A DNA stretch of 57,720 bases. Source: Kiritimatiellia bacterium. GTDB taxonomy: Bacteria; Verrucomicrobiota; Kiritimatiellia; RFP12; UBA1067. The stretch is taken from assembly GCA_017450695.1 (NCBI GenBank), contig JAFSTA010000142.1, positions 1-57,720 of the forward strand. The letters run 5' to 3'. Made by a program: the position numbers and the translations under genes. The notes beneath the pieces are model-generated. The model ran no database searches. It saw nothing but the letters and a program-made list of their open reading frames with translations, and had not been told where the DNA came from. Shown in pieces: positions 34,783-42,761 of the stretch (within the stretch, counting starts at the first letter, position 1; every line of letters starts with the position of its first letter).

Positions 34783-36032
34783 ATTTCCTCTTAAAGATTG
34801 TACAGGGACCGAACACGGGCGCGGAGATCGCGCTGGTGTCAGGACTGACTGTTTCACTCGGCAAGTCCGACTCATGCGACATCATACTGGCCGATCCCAC
34901 GTTGCCCGATGAGCCGATCCAGATCGAAACGGGAGAGGATCGCGTGACGGTCCATCTCCCCGACGGCGGTGGCTCGGTGCGGCTGGAGCCGTTCCATGTC
35001 ACAAATGTCGGGACGACGGCATTTGCGGTCGGTCCATCCGATGGTGTGTGGGGTTCGCTTGTATGGCCGAATCCTGAAACGCCTGTTTCCGAGGCGGGCG
35101 AAACGCAGACGGCGGCAACTCCCGAGGAAGGCGAGATGCCGGAAGCGCCGGCTCCGGTCGCACCGCCACCTGCGAAGGACGCGGAAGGGAAACGCCGTTC
35201 ACGTCTTCCCGGCTGCCTGTTGATCCTTCTCGTTCTTGCGTTGATTCTGGCGGCGCTCTTCTTGGTGTTCCGTCCCAAGATCGTCGAGTACTGGGAGAAC
35301 CGGACTCGTTCGCAGGAGACGAGCGGTGGACAGCAGCTCGCGCAGGGAACGAACGCCGTGGGAGATGTTGTACAGACTCAGTTGGAAGTCAAACCGATTG
35401 ATCGGCTTGTCGAGCGGTACGCGTTGAGTGTCACCAATCGGAATAACCGTCAGGTTCTCCATGGCAACTTCCGTACGCGGGCGGAACGGTTGGCGGCGAC
35501 GGCTGAAAGTTATGCTACCGAACCGGGCGTGGAGCTGGATTTCTCGGATGACGAATCCTTGCGGACTGCGGCGGAAGACACCTTGACGATGATCGGTTCC
35601 GGATCGCTTCGTGTGGCGAACGTCACCAACCGCGTGATCGTGTTGTCCGGAAAAGTTTCGTCGCCGGAAAACCTCCGCCGTGTGCTGGAGACGCTGTCGT
35701 CAGAAGTTCCGCGGCTCGAAAATGTTGATATGTCACTTGTCTCCGTGGATGCGCCAACGACGCCTGTGCCTTCGCAGGGAACGGTTGCATCAACCACTAC
35801 CACTTCGCATCGGAGTGTTAAAGCACGGGAGAATAAAGATTCGGTTCAAAAACCGAGCAAGCCCGAACTGCCTGTCTGCGGGGTTCTCATCGATCCTTAC
35901 CCCTGTCTCGTGATGCGGAACGGGACCCGTTTGCTGGAAGGCGGACAGATTGGCGAGAGTACGATTTTGAAGATTGAGTCTGATCAGATCACGCTCACCA
36001 ACTCGATGGGGGTCATCGTATGGAAACCGTAA
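34779..36032 (+). CDS. sctD: T3SS inner-membrane ring protein SctD, 417 aa
   Basis: SctD forms the outer ring of the inner-membrane complex. It has an N-terminal cytoplasmic FHA-like domain (about 1-100: GPNTGAEIALVSGLTVSLGK), an acidic Pro/Glu linker, one membrane segment (CLLILLVLALILAALFLVF, about 147-165) and a periplasmic part with BON/ring-building folds (VANVTNRVIVLSGKVSSPEN). It starts with a GTG overlapping the sctV stop and GGGGAGG is upstream. The FHA domain and length agree with the family. Confidence 0.88.
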   Translation: MNFLLKIVQGPNTGAEIALVSGLTVSLGKSDSCDIILADPTLPDEPIQIETGEDRVTVHLPDGGGSVRLEPFHVTNVGTTAFAVGPSDGVWGSLVWPNPETPVSEAGETQTAATPEEGEMPEAPAPVAPPPAKDAEGKRRSRLPGCLLILLVLALILAALFLVFRPKIVEYWENRTRSQETSGGQQLAQGTNAVGDVVQTQLEVKPIDRLVERYALSVTNRNNRQVLHGNFRTRAERLAATAESYATEPGVELDFSDDESLRTAAEDTLTMIGSGSLRVANVTNRVIVLSGKVSSPENLRRVLETLSSEVPRLENVDMSLVSVDAPTTPVPSQGTVASTTTTSHRSVKARENKDSVQKPSKPELPVCGVLIDPYPCLVMRNGTRLLEGGQIGESTILKIESDQITLTNSMGVIVWKP

Positions 36033-36262
36033 ACGACCCCATCCGTTTGTTGGAGATCGAGAGAGAGTTGTCCGGGCCGAACCGTCAGGAAGCGCTTGCG
36101 CGGTACGACAGGACGCTTCTCGATTTGTCGAATCGGATTGAATCCGCGTTGAAGGAAGGGGTGCCGCCTGACGAGTTTCAGAAAGTCGAACTTCTCCGCG
36201 ACGCGAATACGATCGCGAGGAAAATTTTACGCCTTGCCGTCCGGGTGGACGATAGGGTATAA
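36020..36262 (+). CDS. YscE/SsaE-like needle co-chaperone, 80 aa
   Basis: The 80-residue, helix-only product lies between sctD and the needle gene, where many systems carry a YscE/EscE/SsaE co-chaperone that, with SctG, caps the needle protein before export. The amphipathic pattern (LLEIERELSGPNRQEALARY, then LLRDANTIARKILRLAV) fits. It overlaps sctD by 13 bases and its 3' end contains the promoter for sctF. Family assignment rests mainly on size, position and helix pattern. Confidence 0.6.
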   Translation: METVNDPIRLLEIERELSGPNRQEALARYDRTLLDLSNRIESALKEGVPPDEFQKVELLRDANTIARKILRLAVRVDDRV

Positions 36263-36263
36263 T
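36234..36263 (+). promoter_or_regulatory. Internal promoter for the needle gene sctF
   Basis: TTGCCG (36234-36239) and a perfect TATAAT (36258-36263) are spaced 18 bases, inside the end of the co-chaperone gene. Transcription would start near 36270, 39 bases before the sctF ATG, allowing higher needle-subunit expression than the rest of the operon. Confidence 0.55.
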
Positions 36264-36308
36264 GAAGCAATCAAGAACGTTTCAGTAGGTTACGAAAGGA
36301 ACTCAGAA

Positions 36309-36626
36309 ATGGCAGTTACAGTATCAAGTGCAACGGGTATTGCGCAGGTTACAAGCGCAGAATTGCAGCGGCATGAGGTCGATGTTTCGTCGAACGACTA
36401 CGTCCATACCGATGCGGTTTACAATGCGTTGATGAACGCCGTGCTCATCATGGAGGATCGTCTCAACACCTCCCTCACGAACTATCAGGAACACCCGGAT
36501 GTCCAGGCGAACCTGCAGCAGCTCCAGTACGATCTGCAGCAGTGGAACCTCGCCCTGACGACGATGACCAACATCAACAAGGACATGGGCGACGCGCTCA
36601 ATTCGATCGCCTCCAACTTCCGGTAA
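36309..36626 (+). CDS. sctF: T3SS needle subunit SctF, 105 aa
   Basis: SctF polymerises into the hollow needle. The protein is small, has no signal peptide, and ends with two helices joined by a short PDVQ turn (PDVQANLQQLQYDLQQWNLA and a C-terminal TMTNINKDMGDALNSIASNF). This hairpin and its position between the co-chaperone and SctG identify it. Length (105) is within the range of the family (about 80-110). AAAGGA lies before the ATG at 36309; the longer in-frame extension would begin inside the promoter. Confidence 0.85.
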   Translation: MAVTVSSATGIAQVTSAELQRHEVDVSSNDYVHTDAVYNALMNAVLIMEDRLNTSLTNYQEHPDVQANLQQLQYDLQQWNLALTTMTNINKDMGDALNSIASNFR

Positions 36627-36994
36627 TGTTTGACCTGAAGACGGAAGAAGCGCGGTTGTTGCTGAACATCGCTCTGATGGCAACCGGGCAGAACCGTTTC
36701 CGATCCGCCGCGAAAATCCTCACGGCGTTGGAGCGGTTTCGCCCGGAAGAGGCGTCTATCGCATCCGCGAATGCGATTCTCTTCATCAGTATGCTGGACT
36801 TTCGTGGGGCGGTGGACTACATCGACCGAATTGCATTGCCGCGTTTTCCAGAGTCGGCGATGTTGCTTGCCTTCAAGGGAATGGCGTTGCTCAGGATGAA
36901 TCGGGCTGCGGAAGCCCGCGAACCGCTTGAACGGGCGGCGGGTCAGACCGCCGACCCGGCAGCGGCGCAATTGGCAAAGGACTTGCTCACATGA
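36626..36994 (+). CDS. sctG: TPR needle chaperone SctG, 122 aa
   Basis: The protein contains tetratricopeptide-like helices (LLNIALMATGQNRFRSAAKI; LFISMLDFRGAVDYIDRI; LLAFKGMALLRMNRAAEARE), the size and place of YscG/SsaG chaperones that hold the needle subunit. Its ATG overlaps the sctF stop (TAATG) and its stop overlaps the sctI start, so the three are translationally coupled. Confidence 0.8.
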   Translation: MFDLKTEEARLLLNIALMATGQNRFRSAAKILTALERFRPEEASIASANAILFISMLDFRGAVDYIDRIALPRFPESAMLLAFKGMALLRMNRAAEAREPLERAAGQTADPAAAQLAKDLLT

Positions 36995-37386
36995 CAGAAT
37001 CCATGATCGTAGAAGCCGTTCGATCGGTTTCGGCGCAGACGAACGCGGCGGCCGCCACATCGGCCACGACAGGCGTGTCGAGCGTCGATCCCGCTTCTGT
37101 GGCGCGTTTCCAGGCTGCGATGGGGCCGACCGATGTCTCGGATGCTGACCCCATTCCGTTCGCCTCTGAACTTGCCGCCTCGTGGCGGAGTGCCCAGGTG
37201 AACAACCAAGGGTTGCTCCACCGGATTCGCGCGCTTTCGGATATGCAGCAAAGCCATTCGCTGGCGTCGCCGGAACTGATCGAACTGCAGTACGAGGTGA
37301 TGAATCTCACCTTCCAGCAGGAGGTCGTGACGAAGGTTGCGGACAAATCGTCGACGGCGATTCAGACACTCGTGAAAAACCAGTAG
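36991..37386 (+). CDS. sctI: T3SS inner rod SctI, 131 aa
   Basis: SctI forms the inner rod or needle adapter. The N-terminus is Ala/Ser/Thr-rich and variable; the C-terminal helix (ELIELQYEVMNLTFQQEVVT then KVADKSSTAIQTLVKNQ) is the conserved MxiI/YscI/PrgJ pattern. Its start overlaps the sctG stop (ATGA). Length and position, just upstream of sctJ, agree with the family. Confidence 0.82.
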   Translation: MTESMIVEAVRSVSAQTNAAAATSATTGVSSVDPASVARFQAAMGPTDVSDADPIPFASELAASWRSAQVNNQGLLHRIRALSDMQQSHSLASPELIELQYEVMNLTFQQEVVTKVADKSSTAIQTLVKNQ

Positions 37387-37430
37387 TGTCCAACGCCGAA
37401 GATCGCGAGTATCCAGACGACCTAGCGTAA

Positions 37431-37471
37431 CTAGACTTTTCGGGTTTCTAGAAATTCTAGCCTGTCTAGAA
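37431..37471. repeat. CTAG-rich intergenic repeat upstream of sctJ
   Basis: The gap between sctI and sctJ contains four CTAG tetramers in TCTAGAA-like contexts, partly palindromic (TTCTAGAAATTCTAG). A similar cluster lies at 48441-48473. CTAG is normally scarce in bacteria, so these clusters look like a dispersed element. Confidence 0.5.
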
Positions 37472-37481
37472 AGGACCAACG

Positions 37482-38084
37482 ATGAAAAAAAGCAAAGTGT
37501 TGCACGGTTTCGCCGCGTTGGCCGTCGCCCTGTTCTTGACCGGGTGCGACAAGGAAACGACGTTGCATACGGGACTGGAGGAGCGTCAGGCGAATCTGAT
37601 TATGGCGACATTGCTTGACAGCGGGATCTCCTGCCACAAATCTCCCGGCGAAGAGGGAACTTGGACTGTTCTTGTGGGCGAGCAGAATTTCGCCAAGGCG
37701 GTAAACCTCTTGGAACAAAGGGGACTTCCGCGACGCGCCTATCAGGGAATCGCCGAGGTCTTCAAGAAAACCGGGATGATTTCCTCCCCGAGCGAGGAAC
37801 GGATCCGCTTTATGGACGCGCTCGCGCAGGACTTGTCACGCACGATCTCGCAGATCGAGGGTGTGGTCGATGCGCGTGTCCATGTTGTGCTTCCCGAAAA
37901 CGACCCCTTTGCGCGGAACACGCTTCCGAGTTCCGCCGCCGTCGCGATCCGCGCCCGGTGGGACAGCGACATCAGCGACCTGGTTCCTTCGATCAAGGGG
38001 CTGGTGCAAAACGCGATCGAGGGGCTTTCCCACGAGAAGATCATGGTGACTGTCTTCCGTGACTCGCCGCCGAAAAAGCTGTAG
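37482..38084 (+). CDS. sctJ: T3SS inner-membrane ring lipoprotein SctJ, 200 aa
   Basis: SctJ builds the inner ring. A lipoprotein signal ends LFLTGC with the lipid-carrying Cys at residue 22. Ring-building motifs follow: RQANLIMATLLDSGISCHK, SPSEERIRFMDALAQDLSRT and IEGVVDARVHVVLPENDPF, and a second domain to about residue 190. The protein stops at residue 200 without the usual C-terminal membrane helix of YscJ/PrgK, like EscJ. AAAGGA is upstream of the ATG. Assignment is firm. Confidence 0.92.
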   Translation: MKKSKVLHGFAALAVALFLTGCDKETTLHTGLEERQANLIMATLLDSGISCHKSPGEEGTWTVLVGEQNFAKAVNLLEQRGLPRRAYQGIAEVFKKTGMISSPSEERIRFMDALAQDLSRTISQIEGVVDARVHVVLPENDPFARNTLPSSAAVAIRARWDSDISDLVPSIKGLVQNAIEGLSHEKIMVTVFRDSPPKKL

Positions 38085-38289
38085 TCGGAAGGTCAGCAGG
38101 GTAGGCGGTCAAAATGTTGGTACGTTGGACCATGTCGAAAGTTGAGAAATTGGAAGACGTCCAAGTTGGGAAGTTGCAAGTTCCCTGCGTGAGGCAAACC
38201 TACCCATGCGGGCGGCGGGCTAACCACCCGACCACCTAACCACCCAACTACCTAACCACCTAACCACCTAACCAACTAACCACGAAATC
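38085..38289. other. Gap with tandem CTAACCAC repeats before sctY
   Basis: No credible gene. Positions about 38220-38283 hold about seven 8- to 9-base CTAACCAC-like units running up to the sctY start. There is no purine-rich ribosome binding site before the ATG at 38290. The first part resembles other short intergenic repeats (AGTTGGGAAGTTGCAAG). Confidence 0.6.
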
Positions 38290-38640
38290 ATGGACGCAGA
38301 GGAAAGACAGTTTCTGTTGACGACCGCCTGGTTGTTCATACGGCACGGGCAACGCGCTCGCGCCCGCGTGATTTTGGAGGCGCTTGTGGAGGAAAATCCG
38401 CAAGACGGCGTTTCCGCGGTCGCGTTGGCTGAGCTGCTGTTGGATGACGGTGACGCCTCGCGTGCCTTGGATGTTTTGCGCGTGGCGGATTTTCCGCCTA
38501 CGCTCGCCCATGCCGAAGCGGTGCTGGAATCGCGTGCCTTGCGGATGATAGGGAAAGAAGAGGAGAGCAGGGCGCGGTGGAGTCGTTTCCTGGAATCGAA
38601 GAAGGGGGCGGCTCGGACGTGGGTTTCGGAAACGGAATAG
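38290..38640 (+). CDS. sctY: YscY-like chaperone SctY, 116 aa
   Basis: The product matches the YscY plan: RQFLLTTAWLFIRHGQRARA, then ILEALVEENPQDGVSAVALA and further TPR helices, aligning with YscY (FLLLNGWLQLQCGHAERA, LDALLTLNPEH) at near-identical length (116 against about 114). YscY pairs with YscX and SctV. Here it is separated from sctX by about 5.6 kb. No ribosome binding site is visible; the region upstream is repeat-filled. Confidence 0.7.
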   Translation: MDAEERQFLLTTAWLFIRHGQRARARVILEALVEENPQDGVSAVALAELLLDDGDASRALDVLRVADFPPTLAHAEAVLESRALRMIGKEEESRARWSRFLESKKGAARTWVSETE

Positions 38641-38673
38641 CGGGATGTGAACCTTCCATACGGATGATGTTTG

Positions 38674-39444
38674 ATGATAGGCAAAAAAGAAGAGAGTGAG
38701 TTGGATTTGGCTTCGGCGAGAGCACTGGTCTCGGACAGACGCCTCTGGCCCCATGTCCGCACGTTTTTGTGGGATTTTGCCTCCCAGATTCATCCGTCAT
38801 GGCTGGAAGAGTTGGAGGGGCATGAAACGGCGGCTGTGGAACGGGAAGGCGTCTCCCTTCCTTCTCTCGTCTCTCGCCTCATGTCATCATCTCGCACGAA
38901 GCGTTTTGTTCTCTCCTGCCTCCATGTCGAACCCTGTTTCTATTCGTTTCCGGTAGGGGATGGGAGTCGCCTGTTGTTGTTGGATGCCCCCACGCTGGAT
39001 CGTGTCGCCCGATGGCTGGGGGTTCTCTCCTCCGCTGCGGAGTTGCGCACGGTGACGGATGGGACGGTTGTCCGTGCGCTCAAGGCGGCGTTCCCCGGTG
39101 TCTATCCCGATGCCTTTTCTTTCTTGGCGTATTTCCAGAAAGAAATGAAAGAGTGGAAACTTCCCTCGTTGCAGAGCGGACTTGAGAAAACGGAAGATCG
39201 GGCGCAACGCGCGGAACAGTGGGTCGCGTACGTGTTGTCTCGCGGGTATGCGTTGCTGGCGGGGTATGTTTCGGCGCTTCCAGCCCCCTTGCTCCGCCGC
39301 TTGCGTTTGAAGCTGCCGGTCCAGACGCCTTTCCCTGCCGACCTCGCGCAAGACGCGGGCGTGGATGCCGTCACCCTGCGAGCCGTGATCGAAAAACTTT
39401 TCAAATTCAAATTCCCGGAGGCGCATCAGCTATGCTTCTCGTAA
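38674..39444 (+). CDS. sctK: T3SS sorting-platform protein SctK, 256 aa
   Basis: SctK (YscK/MxiK/OrgA) links the sorting platform to the inner ring. The sequence has the family's divergent pattern, with RLLLLDAPTLDRVARWLGVL in the centre and the C-terminal LLRRLRLKLPVQTPF. The position, directly before sctL and overlapping it by 13 bases, is the usual one. The start is uncertain: ATG at 38674 or TTG at 38671; no strong ribosome binding site is visible. Confidence 0.7.
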   Translation: MIGKKEESELDLASARALVSDRRLWPHVRTFLWDFASQIHPSWLEELEGHETAAVEREGVSLPSLVSRLMSSSRTKRFVLSCLHVEPCFYSFPVGDGSRLLLLDAPTLDRVARWLGVLSSAAELRTVTDGTVVRALKAAFPGVYPDAFSFLAYFQKEMKEWKLPSLQSGLEKTEDRAQRAEQWVAYVLSRGYALLAGYVSALPAPLLRRLRLKLPVQTPFPADLAQDAGVDAVTLRAVIEKLFKFKFPEAHQLCFS

Positions 39445-40052
39445 GAAAACCCAATTTCAAAATCCAGACGGATCGCCGTCTGGTCAAAGTGACGGACGTT
39501 GCGGTGATTCGCAAGTCCGAAGAGATTCTTGCGGCTGCGGAGGAGGAGGCGGCCCGCATTCGAGAGGAGGCCAAGAAAGCCTTTGAGGAGGAACGTCGTC
39601 GCGGCTACGAGAAAGGGCTTGCCGACGGCAAGGAGGAGATCGCGATGCAGAAGCTCGATCTCATCGATTCCTCCGTCGCGTTCATGGAAAGCGTCGAAAC
39701 GAAGATGGCCGACGTCGTGATGAATGCCTTGAAGAAATGCGTGGAAGAGATCGGCGATTCGGAGATGGTGGTGCAGATCGTCAAGAAGATGATGCGTGCC
39801 GTCATCCGGACGCAGAAACACCTGACGCTGAAAGTCGCGCCCGAGATGGTGCCGGTGGTCAAGGCCAGGCTGGATGAAATCCGCGCTTCGTACCCTACGC
39901 TAGAGACGGCGGATGTGGTGGAAGACCCCCGCCTGAGAGGAACCTCCGCCATCCTTGAAACCGAGGCCGGCGTGGCCGACGCCTCCGTCGAATCCCAACT
40001 CGCCGCCATCGAAAAATCAATCAGGCGCCATATTTCGGGAGGTAAGGCGTAA
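39432..40052 (+). CDS. sctL: T3SS ATPase stator SctL, 206 aa
   Basis: SctL (FliH/YscL) binds and regulates the ATPase SctN. N-terminal coiled coil (ILAAAEEEAARIREEAKKAF; RRRGYEKGLADGKEEIA) is followed by the E-type stator domain (VVMNALKKCVEEIGDSEM; IRTQKHLTLKVAPE; VVEDPRLRGTSAILETEAG). GGAGG precedes the ATG at 39432. In most systems sctN follows; here three unrelated genes intervene. Confidence 0.88.
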   Translation: MLLVRKPNFKIQTDRRLVKVTDVAVIRKSEEILAAAEEEAARIREEAKKAFEEERRRGYEKGLADGKEEIAMQKLDLIDSSVAFMESVETKMADVVMNALKKCVEEIGDSEMVVQIVKKMMRAVIRTQKHLTLKVAPEMVPVVKARLDEIRASYPTLETADVVEDPRLRGTSAILETEAGVADASVESQLAAIEKSIRRHISGGKA

Positions 40053-40176
40053 CTCCAAGACGCGGAACTGTCCCAGGTCATAGAAGAGGGTAGCAGTTCA
40101 AGATGAAAGTGTTGAACAGCAACGATTGGGCAAAAGATGCGATGTGTTAATCATGGTAATGAAAGGGGATGAATTG
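40053..40176. other. Junction between sctL and the inserted R-M block
   Basis: The composition changes here from GC-rich to AT-rich. I see no tRNA, integrase or clear direct repeat flanking the inserted block. No gene fits in the gap. Confidence 0.5.
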
Positions 40177-41328
40177 ATGAGGTGGAGATGGGATCAAGGT
40201 AGGCTTCAATACTTTCATTACAATAACATTGTCCGGATTGCGTCAATCCTAACAAAATTAGATGGCGTTCTTCTGAATGTAAAGGGGGATCCGCTGCGTG
40301 AGTTTTTAACGATAGGTACGGGGTTGCCGTTTGCACCAACCACATACACCGTCTGGCGTAATTACGCTCGTGTTTTCCAATGCGCCATGCTGGCGACAAA
40401 AGTTAATGGTAAGCTTGCCGTCACCGATCTCTGCCGTCAATTGTCCGATGAAAAGAAACCGCTGTCTCCAGACCAATACTTCAATTTTGTGTTTTCACAT
40501 TTCGCATTGCCGTTTCCTGCATTTGAGAACTATGATTCGTCATTGCACCCAACATACCCGTTCGTTGCGATTTTGAAATTTGTTATCGCGAGAGGTGGGT
40601 ATGGAGTAAGAATTGATGATGTATTTGCAAACGTCATTGGTAATGGTTGTACTGGGTATGAACCACTCGATTTCTATCGAAAGCTCAAACCGGTTTCCCG
40701 TAAACCAGTCGGCGATGAACTTCGACAGGTTCGCGAAATGATGGTGCTGATGGGGCAGACTTCATATATGAAGTGGTTTGACAGGACACTTTATATCGAC
40801 ACCACGGACATTCAATCCGTTCTGGATGCAGTTAGACCTGATTTTACACGGAAACGCAAGTCAATTGCAATAGAAGAGTTTTTTGAGGAGTGCTTCGTTG
40901 GAGAATCTGGTAGAAAGCGTTTTGAAGTACTTCTAGGAGACAGGGAAATTCTCTCTGACGGATTTAAAGAGGGCGGAAGAAGATTTATTACACATGGGAA
41001 AATTGAACGAAGTCCGCTTGTTCGGCGCAAATATTTTGAGAAGTACCCTGAACTGATTTGCGATGCATGTCAAATGAATCCGAGAGAACGCTATCCTTGG
41101 ACTGACAACCTTTTACAGCTCCATCATGTTTTTCCTTTAGCATCTACGCTTAACATGGATAGTACGACAACGTTTCTTGATGACCTTGTTCCACTCTGTC
41201 CGTCTTGCCACATGAGCATCCATTCGTTCTATAAAATTCGTCTTGCTGAGTGGGGAGTACAAGATTTTGGATCGAAAAAGATGGCTCGCGATGTATATAA
41301 TATGGCAAAGAAAGAGATGAAACTATGA
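40177..41328 (+). CDS. HNH endonuclease, putative restriction enzyme, 383 aa
   Basis: The C-terminal region (about residues 293-350) has an HNH zinc-finger nuclease: CDAC, then LLQLHHVFPLA, LDDLVPLCPSCHMSIH. The N-terminal 280 residues are unrecognised and may recognise DNA. The gene is AT-rich and unlike its T3SS neighbours in codon use. The ATG at 40177 is chosen because AAAGGGG lies upstream; ATGs at 40153 and 40159 are also possible. Its stop overlaps the start of an m5C methyltransferase, the typical arrangement of a type II restriction-modification pair. I infer a restriction endonuclease. Confidence 0.75.
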   Translation: MRWRWDQGRLQYFHYNNIVRIASILTKLDGVLLNVKGDPLREFLTIGTGLPFAPTTYTVWRNYARVFQCAMLATKVNGKLAVTDLCRQLSDEKKPLSPDQYFNFVFSHFALPFPAFENYDSSLHPTYPFVAILKFVIARGGYGVRIDDVFANVIGNGCTGYEPLDFYRKLKPVSRKPVGDELRQVREMMVLMGQTSYMKWFDRTLYIDTTDIQSVLDAVRPDFTRKRKSIAIEEFFEECFVGESGRKRFEVLLGDREILSDGFKEGGRRFITHGKIERSPLVRRKYFEKYPELICDACQMNPRERYPWTDNLLQLHHVFPLASTLNMDSTTTFLDDLVPLCPSCHMSIHSFYKIRLAEWGVQDFGSKKMARDVYNMAKKEMKL

Positions 41329-42761
41329 AGAAACTTTCGTATAAAGCGCAAAAAAAAATGTTGGACGAGTGTCTCCATACTGGAAGAGGTCTCGCTGATG
41401 TACTCGCACTTCGGAAATTGGACTATGATTCTCTCGTGTATCACGATGAGGCGTCCGTGACCATATTGGGGAAGTTGCCGGATTTCGTGCCGATAGACGA
41501 ACGACCCATTATTGCGCCCTCGATACCATGTGTAAGTTTCTTTTCAGGCGCAGGGGGGCTTGACATAGGTTTTGCGCAGGCTGGATTCAAAACAGTCGTT
41601 GATGTCGAGATCAACGAGATGTTTTGTAATACCCTTCGTGCGAATGGAGCAAAAATTGTTATTGGACCGCCTAGCTTGGCTGGAGATATGAATGATCCAG
41701 AAGAAATCATTCGTCAACTTGAGGCAGTAGGTGTGCCACATGATTTTCCTGGTGTTTTTCATGGAGGTCCACCTTGTCAATCATTCAGCGTTGCGGCAAA
41801 TCAACGATTCTCAAAATGTGGGAAAAATTTCAAAAGAACGGGGTTTGGCAATGTCAAACTTGGAAACCTCCTTTTCTGCTATATTAGTGTAATCGTAAGG
41901 TTTATGCCGGAAACATTTCTAATTGAGAATGTCGATGGTTTATTGACGATTGATGGCGGTGAACAGGTTAAACGGGCATGCCAGATCTTGTTGGAAGCTG
42001 GATATGATGTGACTCCGCCACAAATTATCAATGCCGCGGATTACGGAGTCCCCCAGAAGAGGCTCCGTACGATTATAGTAGGTAGTCGGATTGGGCATTT
42101 TGATTTTCCACAGCCCACGGTTCGGCAACTTCCGTCAGGATGTGTGTTCAAGCGTTCACTTAGTGGTGTTGAGAATCATATTACTCGGTGCCATAGCGCA
42201 GAGTCGATTCGACGATACATGCTGCTCGACTATGGCAAACGTGACAAGTTAGGGCGTGTTGATCGTCTTGATCCATTTAAACCATCAAAAACGATTATTG
42301 CAGGCGGAACGGGGGGTGGAGGACGCTCTCATCTTCATCCATTTGTACCGAGAACGATGTCTGTCAGAGAATGTGCGAGGTTGCAGACATTTCCTGATTC
42401 GTACCGGTTTACAGGCCCTGTTGCACGGCAGTTTACACAAGTCGGTAATGCCGTGCCTCCGCTTCTGGCATACGAAATGGCTTGTGCAATCTACACATCG
42501 ATCTATGCCAATCGTCAAGTTAAGCCGGTTCCGTTCGAAATTCATCCCCGGTCAGCTGAGGTGGACAGCATATCATCTGGACGTTATCCAGTTCATAAGC
42601 CGGAGCAACTTCGCCTTGCTCTCGAAAAGCGGAAGAAAGTCAGGAGAGGGAAGTCTGGGAAAGAAGCATCTGAGCAATCCACAACTGTGGCAAACAGGAC
42701 GAAAGGGGCGAAATCCGTACGCGCGAAATCGGTAAAGGCGAGGTATGCGAAACATGGCTGA
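41325..42761 (+). CDS. C5-cytosine DNA methyltransferase, 478 aa
   Basis: All core motifs of m5C methyltransferases are visible in order: motif I SFFSGAGGLDIGF (71-83), motif IV GGPPCQSFSV with catalytic C151, motif VI ENVDG (201-205), motif VIII QKRLRTIIVG, and motif X GNAVPP near residue 378. The N-terminal 65 residues and a Lys/Arg-rich C-terminal tail (about 430-478) are extra. AT-rich like the HNH gene and coupled to it (ATGA). It probably protects the site cut by the HNH enzyme. The recognition sequence is not predictable. Confidence 0.92.
   Translation: MKKLSYKAQKKMLDECLHTGRGLADVLALRKLDYDSLVYHDEASVTILGKLPDFVPIDERPIIAPSIPCVSFFSGAGGLDIGFAQAGFKTVVDVEINEMFCNTLRANGAKIVIGPPSLAGDMNDPEEIIRQLEAVGVPHDFPGVFHGGPPCQSFSVAANQRFSKCGKNFKRTGFGNVKLGNLLFCYISVIVRFMPETFLIENVDGLLTIDGGEQVKRACQILLEAGYDVTPPQIINAADYGVPQKRLRTIIVGSRIGHFDFPQPTVRQLPSGCVFKRSLSGVENHITRCHSAESIRRYMLLDYGKRDKLGRVDRLDPFKPSKTIIAGGTGGGGRSHLHPFVPRTMSVRECARLQTFPDSYRFTGPVARQFTQVGNAVPPLLAYEMACAIYTSIYANRQVKPVPFEIHPRSAEVDSISSGRYPVHKPEQLRLALEKRKKVRRGKSGKEASEQSTTVANRTKGAKSVRAKSVKARYAKHG

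Noticed and set aside
33580..34875. Minus-strand open frame of 431 codons inside sctV
   Set aside because: Antisense shadow of a firm sctV assignment.
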